Assembly: GCA_002435715.1 (NCBI GenBank)
Contig: DISD01000051.1
Span: forward strand, 1-46,914
Reading direction: 5' to 3'
Length of the DNA stretch: 46,914 bases
DNA from: Rhodospirillaceae bacterium UBA6219
GTDB lineage: Bacteria > Pseudomonadota > Alphaproteobacteria > Rhodospirillales > Magnetospirillaceae
Shown here: piece after piece, positions 15,213 to 22,587 of the stretch
Layout: each line of letters starts with the position of its first letter
Numbering within the stretch: the stretch's first letter is position 1
Made by a program: the position numbers and the translations under genes
Notes under the pieces: generated by a model
What the model saw: only the letters and a program-made list of their open reading frames with translations
What the model was told of the DNA's origin: nothing
Database searches by the model: none

Positions 15213-15485
15213 CGAACATATTTTTCGCAAGTTACGCAATCGTACAAATATCCATAATCAAAAACAAAACACAGACTAAGTTTATACTTGCATTGATTCG
15301 TTTTGATATTTAGCATTTCCCATAAGAAATCGTGATGTCGATGTCGGAAGCGCGCCGCGATTTCTTTGGCTTCCTCCTCCCGTCACTTGGGGTGCGGGCG
15401 GAGGAAGCCCGATCACGGCCTAAGCCGGAACTGAACTCGCCTTTCCGCGTGGCCCTGCCGCCGCCGGAAAACGAAGGAGGCCGGC
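15213..15485 (+). other. intergenic leader before the transporter operon
   Basis: This stretch is AT-rich up to about 15330, where a weak promoter could be TTGCAT (15288-15293), 17 bp, TAGCAT (15311-15316). A single GTAC at 15252 has no good partner and no sigma-54 box was found. A strong hairpin follows at 15368-15409. The later part is GC-rich and resembles dispersed intergenic sequence. Confidence 0.4.
15368..15409 (+). other. strong RNA hairpin in the transporter leader
   Basis: The arms GGCTTCCTCC (15368-15377) and GGAGGAAGCC (15400-15409) pair perfectly, and an inner CCCG/CGGG stem (15379-15382/15395-15398) extends them, with a 12-nt loop. No T tract follows, so it is not a simple terminator. 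It may be an attenuator, a processing signal or a dispersed repeat. Confidence 0.6.
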
Positions 15486-15551
15486 ATGCCGCTCGCTTTC
15501 CCCCCCTTGCTTCGCTGCGTTTGTCCCCTTTGCCGCACCGGCTGTTGGTGA
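15486..15551 (+). CDS. 21-codon Cys-rich leader ORF
   Basis: ATG 15486 is preceded by a near-perfect AAGGAGG with 5-nt spacing. The 21-residue peptide ends in CVCPLCRTGCW, giving four Cys in ten residues. Its stop (15549-15551) is 4 nt before the next ATG at 15556, which has only a weak ribosome site, so downstream translation may depend on it. It could be a cysteine- or metal-responsive leader peptide. The surrounding GC-rich DNA could also be a repeat, so expression is not certain. Confidence 0.4.
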   Translation: MPLAFPPLLRCVCPLCRTGCW

Positions 15552-15555
15552 CGCC

Positions 15556-15864
15556 ATGGCGACCGAACTCTCGTTGGCCCGCTTCGTCACCCATCTGCGG
15601 ATGGCGGGGCATGATTTCGACGCCATCGCCTTGGCCTTGGCCACCGGCGCCGTCGACGCCCTGGTCGCCGCCGGTTTTCGCGGCCCGGCGCTGGATGGCG
15701 GCTTGCTGCGGGTGGTCGAAGCCATGTGGGACCACCTGGGCGAATTGCATGGACCACCGCCCGAGCCGTCCCCGCCACCGCCCCCACCACAATCAGCGTC
15801 AGCGGCACCGACTTCGAAACCCAGATCCCATTTGACCTTGTTGACCGGAATCACCGAACCATGA
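15556..15864 (+). CDS. unknown 102-residue protein, first gene of transporter operon
   Basis: The N-terminal 65 residues are helical (LSLARFVTHLRMAG, AIALALATGAVDALVAAGF), followed by a Pro-rich tail with PPPPPP and a basic SKPRSH end. The stop overlaps the ATG of the ATPase gene (ATGA at 15861-15864), which supports a real coding sequence. It is not a membrane protein by eye. No family is recognised. Confidence 0.6.
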   Translation: MATELSLARFVTHLRMAGHDFDAIALALATGAVDALVAAGFRGPALDGGLLRVVEAMWDHLGELHGPPPEPSPPPPPPQSASAAPTSKPRSHLTLLTGITEP

Positions 15865-16628
15865 GCATCGCCATCACCATCGACAATTTAACCGTCCATC
15901 GCGGCGGACGCCCGGTGTTGCACGACATCTCGCTGCATCTGCCGGCGGGGTCCATCACCGCCCTGGTGGGGCCGTCGGGGGTGGGCAAGACCACCTTGAT
16001 GAGCACGCTGAACGGTTTGCTGTCGCCCCATGGCGGCTCGATCAACTTCGAAGGCATCGGCCGGCTGGACCAGCCCCGCCCCCTGCGTGAGGCCCGGCGC
16101 CGCACCGCCACCGTGTTCCAGGACCATGCCTTGATCGACCGCCTTCCGGCCATCGACAACGTACTGCTGGGCCTGGCCGACACCCGCCATCCGCTGTCGC
16201 CGCTGCCGTGGTCCGGCACCCAGCGCCGCCGCGCCGCCCAAGCCTTGGACGAAGTGGGGTTGCTGGACCGGGCCACCGCCCGGACCGCGCAATTGTCCGG
16301 CGGTGAACGCCAGCGCGTCGGCATCGCCCGCGCCCTGATCCGTCGCCCCGCCTTGCTGCTGGGGGACGAGCCCTTCGCCTCGGTCGACCCGGTCCTGGCC
16401 GACCGCCTGGCCGCCGAGTTCCGCACCTTGGTCGCCCGCAACGGCCTGACCGTGGTCTTGGTGCTGCACCAATTGTCCATGGCCCGTTCCTTGGCCGACC
16501 GCATCGTCGGCCTGGGGGGCGGCCGCATCGTCTTCGACGCCCCGGCCCAATCCTTTGGCGCCGCCGACGAATCCACCGTTTTTCGTTCCATCACTGACAC
16601 AAAGGAAGTTCCATGTTCGGTAAACTAG
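15861..16628 (+). CDS. ABC transporter ATPase (PhnC-like), putative vanadate uptake
   Basis: The 255-residue protein is a standard importer ATPase: Walker A GPSGVGKT near 36-43, Q-loop in VFQDHALIDR, signature LSGGERQRVGIARAL and Walker B LLLGDEPFASVDP, followed by the His switch VLHQLS. It is most like PhnC/phosphonate-type ATPases. It overlaps the preceding small gene by 4 nt and the binding-protein gene by 16 nt. No phosphonate-degradation genes are present and the operon sits inside the vnf island, so vanadate or another oxoanion is the likelier substrate, but this is inference. Confidence 0.85.
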   Translation: MSIAITIDNLTVHRGGRPVLHDISLHLPAGSITALVGPSGVGKTTLMSTLNGLLSPHGGSINFEGIGRLDQPRPLREARRRTATVFQDHALIDRLPAIDNVLLGLADTRHPLSPLPWSGTQRRRAAQALDEVGLLDRATARTAQLSGGERQRVGIARALIRRPALLLGDEPFASVDPVLADRLAAEFRTLVARNGLTVVLVLHQLSMARSLADRIVGLGGGRIVFDAPAQSFGAADESTVFRSITDTKEVPCSVN

Positions 16629-17494
16629 GCAAACTCATCCTGACCTGCGCCACCGTGCTGTCACTGGCGACGCCGGCCCTGGCCGAGCGTCCGCAGAAAC
16701 TGGTCATCGGCCTGCTGCCCGGTGAATCGGCCCCCACCGTCATGCGCCTGAACGAACCCTTGCGCGCCTATCTGGAAAAGCGCCTGAACATGCCGGTGGA
16801 AATGATGGTCGGCGCCAATTACGCCGCCACCGGCGAAGCCCTGCGTTTCGGCCGCCTGGACATCGCCTATCTGGGGCCGATCACCTATCTGTTGCGGGCC
16901 CGTTCGGCCAAGCTGCAACCCTTTGCCCGCCCGTCCCACGACATGGTCGGCCCCACCTTCACCGCCGCCATCATCGTCCCCGCCGACAGCCCGGCCAAGT
17001 CGCTGGCCGACCTGAAGGGCGGCGAAATCGCCCTGGGCGACCCGGCTTCCACCTCGGGCACCTGGGTGCCGCGTTATGAATTGCTGGATGCCGGGCTGAT
17101 CTCGGGCCGCGACTACACGCTTCGGGTGATGGGCGCCCATGATGCCGTCGCCCTGGCCGTCGCCAACAAGAAGGTCGCCGCCGGCGGCCTGTCCATGCCG
17201 GTCTACAAGCGCCTGTTGAAGGAAGGCAAGATCGACCCCAAGGCCACTCGCCTGCTGCTGGAATCGCGCCCCATCCCCGAATACATGTGGACCTTCCGTG
17301 AAGGGCTGGACCCGGCGTTCAAGGAAGAAATCCGCAAGGCCTTCATCAATGTCAGCGATCCCGAAGCGCTGAAGGTGTTCCGCGCCGAATCCTTCATCCC
17401 CTGCGTCGATTCCGACGTCGAGGTGGTGAAGACCTGGATCGACGCCATCGAAAAGGCCAACCCCGACGCTGTCCCGGCCATGGGGTTGAAATGA
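16613..17494 (+). CDS. periplasmic oxoanion-binding protein (PhnD-like), putative vanadate binder
   Basis: The 293-residue protein has a signal peptide (KLGKLILTCATVLSLATPALA, cleaved near residue 24 after ALA) and a type-2 periplasmic-binding fold of the PhnD family: LVIGLLPGES, FGRLDIAYLGPITYLL and LGDPASTSGTWVPRY, where Ser/Thr-rich loops bind oxoanions such as phosphonate or phosphite. The start overlaps the ATPase gene end, and the stop overlaps the permease start (ATGA). In this context the ligand is probably vanadate, as in known vanadate-uptake systems of V-nitrogenase bacteria, but phosphonate or phosphite cannot be excluded from sequence alone. Confidence 0.8.
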   Translation: MFGKLGKLILTCATVLSLATPALAERPQKLVIGLLPGESAPTVMRLNEPLRAYLEKRLNMPVEMMVGANYAATGEALRFGRLDIAYLGPITYLLRARSAKLQPFARPSHDMVGPTFTAAIIVPADSPAKSLADLKGGEIALGDPASTSGTWVPRYELLDAGLISGRDYTLRVMGAHDAVALAVANKKVAAGGLSMPVYKRLLKEGKIDPKATRLLLESRPIPEYMWTFREGLDPAFKEEIRKAFINVSDPEALKVFRAESFIPCVDSDVEVVKTWIDAIEKANPDAVPAMGLK

Positions 17495-18312
17495 TCGAAA
17501 CGCGTCACTCCGACGCCCTGGCGGCCATCCTTGACGATGGCCGCCGCAGGGTGCGCAACAGCATTGTGAATGGCGTCCTGGTGGCCCTGGCGGTGGTCGC
17601 CGCCTTCGTCTATGCCGGGGCTTTCGATCCCGGTCGCTATGCCGGAGCCTTGTCCACCATCGCGCAATTGACCAACGATTCCATGCCCCCCGATTTCAGC
17701 CGCTGGCCGAAATGGGGTAAACCGCTTTTGGAAACCCTGTCCATGAGCGTCGCCGGAACCGCGATGGGGGCCGCCCTAGCCCTGGTCTGCGGCGCCATCG
17801 CCGCCCGCAACGTGGTCCGCACCCCGTGGCTGGGCGGGCCCATGCGGCTGTTGCTGAACCTGTTGCGGTCGATCCCCGGACTGATCTGGGGGGTGATGTT
17901 CGTCGCCGCCATCGGCTTTGGTCCGCTGGCCGGCATCCTGGCCCTGGCGGCCCATTCCACCGGCATGTTGGGGAAGTTCTTCGCCGAAACCCTGGAACAT
18001 GTGGAACCCGGCCCGGGCGACGCCTTGCGCAGCCATGGCGTCGGCCATCTGGGGGTGTTGCGGTTTTCGGTGTTGCCGCAAATCCTGCCCCGGCTGGTGG
18101 ACGTCACCATGTATCGCTGGGAACACAATTTGCGCGCCGCCACCACCTTGGGCGTGGTCGGCGCCGGCGGACTGGGGCTGGAAATCATCACCGCCTTCCA
18201 CCTGTTCGAATACCGCGAGGCGTCGGCCCTGATCATCGTCTTGCTGGCGCTGGTGACCCTGATCAATGTGGTGGGGGCACGGCTGCGGGCCCGCTTCCTG
18301 GGGAAGGCATGA
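17491..18312 (+). CDS. ABC permease (PhnE-like), putative vanadate uptake
   Basis: The 273-residue permease has about five to six membrane segments (first near residues 28-46: NGVLVALAVVAAFVYAG), and the cytoplasmic EAA-type loop LEHVEPGPGDALRSHGVGHLGVL that contacts the ATPase. The ending TLINVVGARLRARF fits PhnE/BPD-type permeases. It is translationally coupled to the binding protein and forms, with it and the ATPase, a complete importer. The 3' end overlaps the convergent nifQ gene by about 50 bp. Confidence 0.83.
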   Translation: MIETRHSDALAAILDDGRRRVRNSIVNGVLVALAVVAAFVYAGAFDPGRYAGALSTIAQLTNDSMPPDFSRWPKWGKPLLETLSMSVAGTAMGAALALVCGAIAARNVVRTPWLGGPMRLLLNLLRSIPGLIWGVMFVAAIGFGPLAGILALAAHSTGMLGKFFAETLEHVEPGPGDALRSHGVGHLGVLRFSVLPQILPRLVDVTMYRWEHNLRAATTLGVVGAGGLGLEIITAFHLFEYREASALIIVLLALVTLINVVGARLRARFLGKA

Positions 18313-18934
18313 CATAGCATTCGTGATGATGGGGACAAATCTCGCAGGACGAGGCCTTGCACGTGCGCACGGCCTCTTCCTCGCACAGCAATTTGTAGAA
18401 GAACTTCTTCCACCGCATGTCACGTTGGTTCAGCGCCACCAGACCCGGGAAATGTCGCTGCATCAGGCCGCTCAACAGGTCGCGATGGGCGAATCCCAGG
18501 CTGGTCCACAGATGGTCCGGCTCCATGCAGGCGCGGGCCACCAGACGGGCAAAGGCCACCGGCCCCGGCCCGCGCCCGGCCCCGTGCCGCAGCAACAGCC
18601 GACGCAATTGGTGTTCTTCCTGCTCCAGCAGACGATCGGCAAAGTGATCGTGGTCCACCGGCAGGTTCACATGGGTGCAGGTCAACCCCAGGTGAGGACG
18701 CAGGCAGGGCCCATGCTGCCAGTGATCCAACAATGCCGGGAAAAAACGGCCGACCAGGGCGCGCAATTCCGCCTCGCCCAGCCCCAGGGCCAAACGCCGG
18801 GGGGCGGTGGGACAATTGCAGCGGTGAACCAGGATCGAGGCCAAGGCCAGGGAATCGTCATCCGCGGTCAGGCGGGCCAGATCCATCACGCGGACCAGGG
18901 CCTGGTGCTGCTGAAGATCGGCACGGGAAGACAT
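18263..18934 (-). CDS. nifQ: NifQ-family molybdenum-handling protein
   Basis: NifQ carries a Mo-Fe-S cluster and supplies molybdenum for FeMo-co synthesis. The 223-residue protein ends with the diagnostic cysteine motif C-x4-C-x2-C-x5-C (CKASSCEICPHHHEC), and the body has SLALASILVHRC and MRWKKFFYKLLCEEE typical of the family. ATG 18934 is preceded by GGAG. It lies downstream of the ModE-like gene on the same strand. A NifQ in a vanadium island is unexpected: it may serve a Mo nitrogenase encoded elsewhere or process vanadium instead. Confidence 0.82.
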   Translation of the reverse strand: MSSRADLQQHQALVRVMDLARLTADDDSLALASILVHRCNCPTAPRRLALGLGEAELRALVGRFFPALLDHWQHGPCLRPHLGLTCTHVNLPVDHDHFADRLLEQEEHQLRRLLLRHGAGRGPGPVAFARLVARACMEPDHLWTSLGFAHRDLLSGLMQRHFPGLVALNQRDMRWKKFFYKLLCEEEAVRTCKASSCEICPHHHECYVMPSPGSGPAAVPPPH

Positions 18935-18969
18935 GGCCACTCCGCTTCAAGAACCACCGGTTCCGCCGG

Positions 18970-19410
18970 TCAACCGACGCGGTGGCGGCGTTTGCGTTCG
19001 CCACATTCGGCCGAACCCGGCCCGGATTCGATCCCTTCGCAGGCCGCATCCCCGGTCTCTGCCGACACGCGCGGCGCCAGCAGGTGGCGCAGGGCGTCCA
19101 CGTCACCGGCGAACATGATGCGCGCCTTGGCCTCGACCGAGCGATAAATCCCCAACACCGCCTTGCCGGTTTCGGTCAAGGCGGCACCGCCGCCCCGGCT
19201 GCCGCCGATGACGCGGGTGACCAAAGGTTCGCGGAAATGCGTGTTCAGGCTGTCCATCAACTTCCAGGCATTGGGATAGGCCATGCCCATCGAGCGGGCC
19301 GCCGCCGAAATGGAACCATGGCGGTCGATGGCCTCCAGCAACTGCATCTTGCCCGGACCGATCAGCGGCAAAATGCGGATTTGAACCTGCAGGTCGACAT
19401 CGTCAGCCAT
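18970..19410 (-). CDS. ModE-like regulator, DNA-binding domain only
   Basis: The 146-residue protein matches the N-terminal winged helix of ModE: KMQLLEAIDRHGSISAAARSMGMAYPNAWKLMDSL then VIGGSRGGGAALTETGKAVL (segments abbreviated: GKMQLLEAI, SISAAARSMGMAY, GGSRGGGAALTETG). Full ModE also has C-terminal TOBE domains for molybdate; these are missing, and only an Ala/Gly-rich tail with a Cys follows. One-domain forms occur elsewhere and may act with other sensors. It is preceded by a strong promoter overlapped by an inverted repeat (19455-19489), suggesting autoregulation. It probably controls nifQ and perhaps the transporter or vnf genes in response to Mo. Confidence 0.82.
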   Translation of the reverse strand: MADDVDLQVQIRILPLIGPGKMQLLEAIDRHGSISAAARSMGMAYPNAWKLMDSLNTHFREPLVTRVIGGSRGGGAALTETGKAVLGIYRSVEAKARIMFAGDVDALRHLLAPRVSAETGDAACEGIESGPGSAECGERKRRHRVG

Positions 19411-19454
19411 GGAACTTTCCCTGTATCACCGGGTCGTTCCAGGACAATGCGGAA

Positions 19455-19489
19455 TTTATAGTTTTGAATCAATATGTTGTCAAACTATA
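19455..19489 (-). promoter_or_regulatory. sigma-70 promoter with inverted repeat for the modE-like gene
   Basis: On the minus strand TTGACA (19483-19478), a 17-bp spacer and TATAAA (19460-19455) make a near-consensus promoter. An inverted repeat TATAGTTT (19457-19464) / AAACTATA (19482-19489) covers both boxes, as expected for repression by the ModE-like product. Confidence 0.7.
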
Positions 19490-19592
19490 TAACGCTCGGG
19501 TTTTACGGCTCTATCCGTGCGGAAAACCGTTGCGTTGCGCCGTGAATACGCCAATGACCTTATGTCGTCATGACGACAGCGCAACGCAGGCC

Positions 19593-20087
19593 TCAGTAAA
19601 CCTCTTGGCGATCTTCCAGCACCATACGCCGTCCATCCGGGCCGCGCAGGGCGCGACGCACCCAAAGCGGCGGCATCTTGGCCGCCATCAAGCCCTGAAC
19701 GTTGGCGATGACGTCGTCGATGTCGCGCACCCGTTCGCTTTTGACCGGAAAGACCTTTTCGGCGTGCAGACGCACGGCGGCCAGATCGGACAATCCCATG
19801 GTGAACAGCACCGAACAGCCCTTCAACGCCTCGACCCGCTCCACCAACGGATCGCGACCGGTGCCGTCGTCGTCTTCCTGGTCGTCCATGACACAGGCCC
19901 CCGCCACCTTGCCCTGACCGCCGCCCGGTCCCTTCTTGCCGGATTTGGTGAAATGCACCACGTCGACGAATTCGGAACGGTCCGAGGTGACGTCATAGAA
20001 CACCACCTGACGGGCGACGACGAAATTGGCGTCGCATTGGATCAGCGAATTGGTGGTGACGGCGATGCGCAGATGCGGGCAATCCAT
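19593..20087 (-). CDS. NifX-family cofactor-binding protein
   Basis: The 164-residue protein has the NifX/NifB-C-terminal fold signatures: LRIAVTTNSLIQCDANFVVARQVVFYDV at the start (abbreviated LRIAVTTNS and QVVFYDV), an insertion KKGPGGGQGKVAGAC, and the conserved EALKGCSVLFTMGLSDLAAVRL core with Cys. Family members bind Fe-S cofactor precursors during transfer. A GGAG site precedes ATG 20087. It is more divergent than the vnfX product at 5912. It lies downstream of the unknown gene at 20219 and upstream of the modE-like gene on the same strand, but its own promoter is unclear. Confidence 0.78.
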   Translation of the reverse strand: MDCPHLRIAVTTNSLIQCDANFVVARQVVFYDVTSDRSEFVDVVHFTKSGKKGPGGGQGKVAGACVMDDQEDDDGTGRDPLVERVEALKGCSVLFTMGLSDLAAVRLHAEKVFPVKSERVRDIDDVIANVQGLMAAKMPPLWVRRALRGPDGRRMVLEDRQEVY

Positions 20088-20218
20088 GGAAAATCTCCTA
20101 AGCTTAGAGCATTTTCACGCGATGCGTGGATATGCGATGAGCCCGAGTGGCGTCTGAACAGCCCGGTACGGGCCACTTTTAAGCACCTAGACTTGTTTCC
20201 GGCTTGCCTGAAACAAGT
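20088..20218 (-). promoter_or_regulatory. gap before the NifX-like gene with one VnfA-like site and a hairpin
   Basis: GAAC-N6-GTAC at 20156-20169 resembles a single VnfA site, but no sigma-54 box was found. The stem CTAGACTTGTTTC (20187-20199) / GAAACAAGTCTAG (20210-20222) is a perfect 13-bp hairpin that includes the stop codon of the upstream gene; no T tract follows, so termination is uncertain. Confidence 0.5.
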
Positions 20219-21067
20219 CTAGGTCATGGGCAGGCCGGGGATCATCTCTTCGCGGGTGAAGCGGGGACGCCAGCGCGCCGGCAGGGTCTGGCCGTCGGGC
20301 AAGCGGGCCCGCCAACGCGGCAGGTCGGATTCCGGCAAGGTGTAATCGGTCAGCGCCTCGACGGGGACGATGTAAAGCACCTCGTCGATGTGCAGATAGA
20401 AATCGATGGGATAGCGCACGATGTCGCGATAAATCTCGCCCACCTCGAACACCACCTTCCCTCCGCGCAGCTCGTGCTTGGGGTTGTCGCAGTCGAAGCG
20501 GTAATGACGGTTCATGCGCAAAGGGTCGCGGAACTGGAACAGTGCCCGGTCCTCGTCGTAATACCAGCGGATTTCGTCGTAACAATCGCCCCAATAGCGG
20601 GTCAGCATGGCCACTTCATAGGCCTCGGGATAAGGCGAATCGGCTGCCGCCAGCAGATAGGCGACCGTGGAATCCAACAAAACCATGCCAGCCCGGGTCA
20701 TGCGGATGCACAAAGCGGTGTGGCCGATGGTGGACGACGCCTTGACCATGCCGTTATGGATGGCGATCCGGCCGCTGGCGTGGGTGGCGCCGGCATGGAA
20801 CGGGCGTAAAGCCCGGTAAATCTCGGCCGCCAGCTTTTCCATGGGATGACGCTTGGGCAGCTTCAGGTATTTGGCCCAGGTGTCGTTGGGGTCGTCGCCG
20901 GCCGGCGCCTCGCCCAAGATCGCGTCCAGTGTCTGGAAGGTCCCGGTCAGACGGATAACTTCCGCCGTGCCTTCGGCCAGTTCGGTCTCGGCGTCCTCGG
21001 CCACCGGCAGGACCTTCTTCTTGCTGTAAAGCTCGATCTGACGATATTCGGGGGTGAGCAGCGTCAT
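20219..21067 (-). CDS. unknown 282-residue protein downstream of vnfK
   Basis: I chose ATG 21067 (MTLLTPEYRQIELYSKKK). The protein is soluble and acidic-to-neutral with many Tyr, Trp and Arg; notable segments are RPFHAGATHASGRIAIHNGM, LCIRMTRAGMVLLDSTVAYLL, RYWGDCYDEIRWYYDEDRALF and HYRFDCDNPKHELRGGK. It has no signal peptide, no CxxC motif and no family that I recognise. It is on the vnfDGK strand, 58 nt after vnfK, separated by a terminator-like hairpin, so it may be a low-level last gene of that operon and a specific accessory of V-nitrogenase. The gene length and composition indicate a real coding region. Confidence 0.7.
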   Translation of the reverse strand: MTLLTPEYRQIELYSKKKVLPVAEDAETELAEGTAEVIRLTGTFQTLDAILGEAPAGDDPNDTWAKYLKLPKRHPMEKLAAEIYRALRPFHAGATHASGRIAIHNGMVKASSTIGHTALCIRMTRAGMVLLDSTVAYLLAAADSPYPEAYEVAMLTRYWGDCYDEIRWYYDEDRALFQFRDPLRMNRHYRFDCDNPKHELRGGKVVFEVGEIYRDIVRYPIDFYLHIDEVLYIVPVEALTDYTLPESDLPRWRARLPDGQTLPARWRPRFTREEMIPGLPMT

Positions 21068-21085
21068 GCTTGGGGCTCCTGCCAA

Positions 21086-21115
21086 GAAAAAGGGGGCGGC
21101 CCAGCGGCCGCCCCC
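21086..21115 (-). terminator. intrinsic terminator/attenuator after vnfK
   Basis: On the minus strand a 10-bp perfect GC stem (21115-21106 with 21101-21092, loop of 4) is followed by five T (21091-21087). It lies between vnfK and the unknown gene, so it should reduce expression of the latter. Confidence 0.8.
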
Positions 21116-21125
21116 GCTCAATCCC

Positions 21126-22514
21126 TTACCAGGTATTGAGGATCCATTCCTTTTCCTTGTTGTATTCCATGTGGTTGAACAAGGTGTTGGCAATGGCTTC
21201 GCCCAGTTCCATGGCGCCCGCGTAACCCATGGTGGGCTTGCGGTACAGACCGGCGCGGTCGAAGGTGGGGAAACCGACGCGGACCATGGGCACGTTGTTG
21301 TAGATGCCCACGTAACGGCCCTTGGAATGCCCCATGATCAGGTCGATCTTGTAATTGGGGTCGGTGACGCGCTTTTCCAGTTCCCACAAATCGGCGTTGC
21401 ACACCACTTCCATGTCCCAGTTCACCTTGTCCTTCATGGCCAGGATGCGCGGGTCCTTCTTGTACTTGCTGTTGTCGTCGCCCAACAGCAGCAGCACCGG
21501 TTCCAGTTCCACTTCCATGCAGAACTCGGCCAGACCGATCACCAGGTCGGGGTGACCGAACAGCGCCACCTTCTTGTTGGCGAAGAACATGTGGGCCAGA
21601 TCCTGCAGCGCGTCCAAGGCGATGCCGCGTTCCTTGACCAGCGATTCCGGGATCGGCTTGCCGGTGATCTCGGACAGCTTCTGCAACATCTTGTCGGTGT
21701 TGCCAATGCCATAAGGCGTGCTGACGATATGGGCCGGAACCTCGAATTCCTGGTTCAGGTAGGTGGCGGTGGAAGCGCCTTCGTAGCGGGCCAGGGCGAC
21801 CGAGGCCATGGCGCCGGTGGAAGCCTGGATGTCTTCCACGGTAGTGCGGCCATGGGTGTGGATGGATTTGTCGGGCAGCATGGGGCTGTCGAAATCCTCG
21901 GTATCCATGAACACGGTACCGTCGATGCCCATTTCCTTCAGGTAATGCTTCAGCAGCACCACGTCACCGGGATTAACCCAGCCGGGGAACAGGTTCAGCT
22001 TGCCCGACGGCGCCACCTTGGCGGTGGCGATGGTCTTGAACATGGACTGCATGCATTCGGAATAGCCACCCACCTGGCTGTTCTTGAAGCTGGGGGTGTG
22101 CACCGGCACCACATGGACCTTACGGCCGGGGAACTCTTCCTTCAGCATCTTGTTGCAGACATTGATGTTGCCTTCAATGTCGTCACCGATGACTTCGGTC
22201 GAGCAGGTGGTGATGACGGGAATGACACGCAGGTCCGGATAACGCCGGGCCAGGGTCATGACGCCGTCCTGGATACGCTGGTGGCCGCCGAACACCGCCG
22301 AATCCTCGTGCAGCGAGGTCGAGGCGACGTCGAAGTTTTCCTTGAAATGCTGGGCGAACAGCAGACGGACGAACATGGTGCAACCCTGGCCGCCATGGAC
22401 CAGCGGGATGCAATCCTTGACGCCGATACCGGCATATTGGGCGCCGGCCGGCTGGCAGTCGTACATCGGATTGATGACGCCTGCGCGCTCACGGGTGGTG
22501 ATTTCGCAACCCAT
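21126..22514 (-). CDS. vnfK: VnfK, vanadium nitrogenase beta subunit
   Basis: VnfK forms the alpha2beta2delta2 VFe protein with VnfD and VnfG and holds half of each P-cluster. The 462-residue protein is close to Azotobacter VnfK through IINPMYDCQPAGAQYAG, GVKDCIPLVHGGQGC and the C-terminus EWILNTW. The P-cluster ligand cysteines are at 20, 45 and 104 (TTCSTEVIG). The N-terminus is a little shorter than in Azotobacter. ATG 22514 has a GGAG site. It follows vnfG by 73 nt containing a hairpin. Confidence 0.96.
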   Translation of the reverse strand: MGCEITTRERAGVINPMYDCQPAGAQYAGIGVKDCIPLVHGGQGCTMFVRLLFAQHFKENFDVASTSLHEDSAVFGGHQRIQDGVMTLARRYPDLRVIPVITTCSTEVIGDDIEGNINVCNKMLKEEFPGRKVHVVPVHTPSFKNSQVGGYSECMQSMFKTIATAKVAPSGKLNLFPGWVNPGDVVLLKHYLKEMGIDGTVFMDTEDFDSPMLPDKSIHTHGRTTVEDIQASTGAMASVALARYEGASTATYLNQEFEVPAHIVSTPYGIGNTDKMLQKLSEITGKPIPESLVKERGIALDALQDLAHMFFANKKVALFGHPDLVIGLAEFCMEVELEPVLLLLGDDNSKYKKDPRILAMKDKVNWDMEVVCNADLWELEKRVTDPNYKIDLIMGHSKGRYVGIYNNVPMVRVGFPTFDRAGLYRKPTMGYAGAMELGEAIANTLFNHMEYNKEKEWILNTW

Positions 22515-22543
22515 CTTTGGGCTCCTTTGTCTGGGATCGGATG

Positions 22544-22575
22544 GGCGGCCCCGCCTTCGCGGGATCGGGGCCGCC
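22544..22575 (-). other. hairpin between vnfG and vnfK
   Basis: GGCGGCCCCG (22544-22553) and CGGGGCCGCC (22566-22575) form a 10-bp perfect stem with a 12-nt loop and no T tract. It could adjust the ratio of the vnfG and vnfK messages or protect RNA ends. Confidence 0.6.
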
Positions 22576-22587
22576 GCCCGGCGCTGC

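Noticed and set aside
15368..15409. Molybdenum-cofactor riboswitch
   Set aside because: Only one hairpin is visible. The multi-stem core of that riboswitch class was not found.
15861..18312. Phosphonate uptake as the definite role of the PhnCDE-type operon
   Set aside because: No C-P lyase or phosphonatase genes are present and the operon is inside a vnf island; I kept it only as an alternative.
20104..20135. Possible dispersed repeat (GAGCATTTTCACGCGATGCG)
   Set aside because: It resembles intergenic repeats of alphaproteobacteria, but only one copy was noticed in this window.
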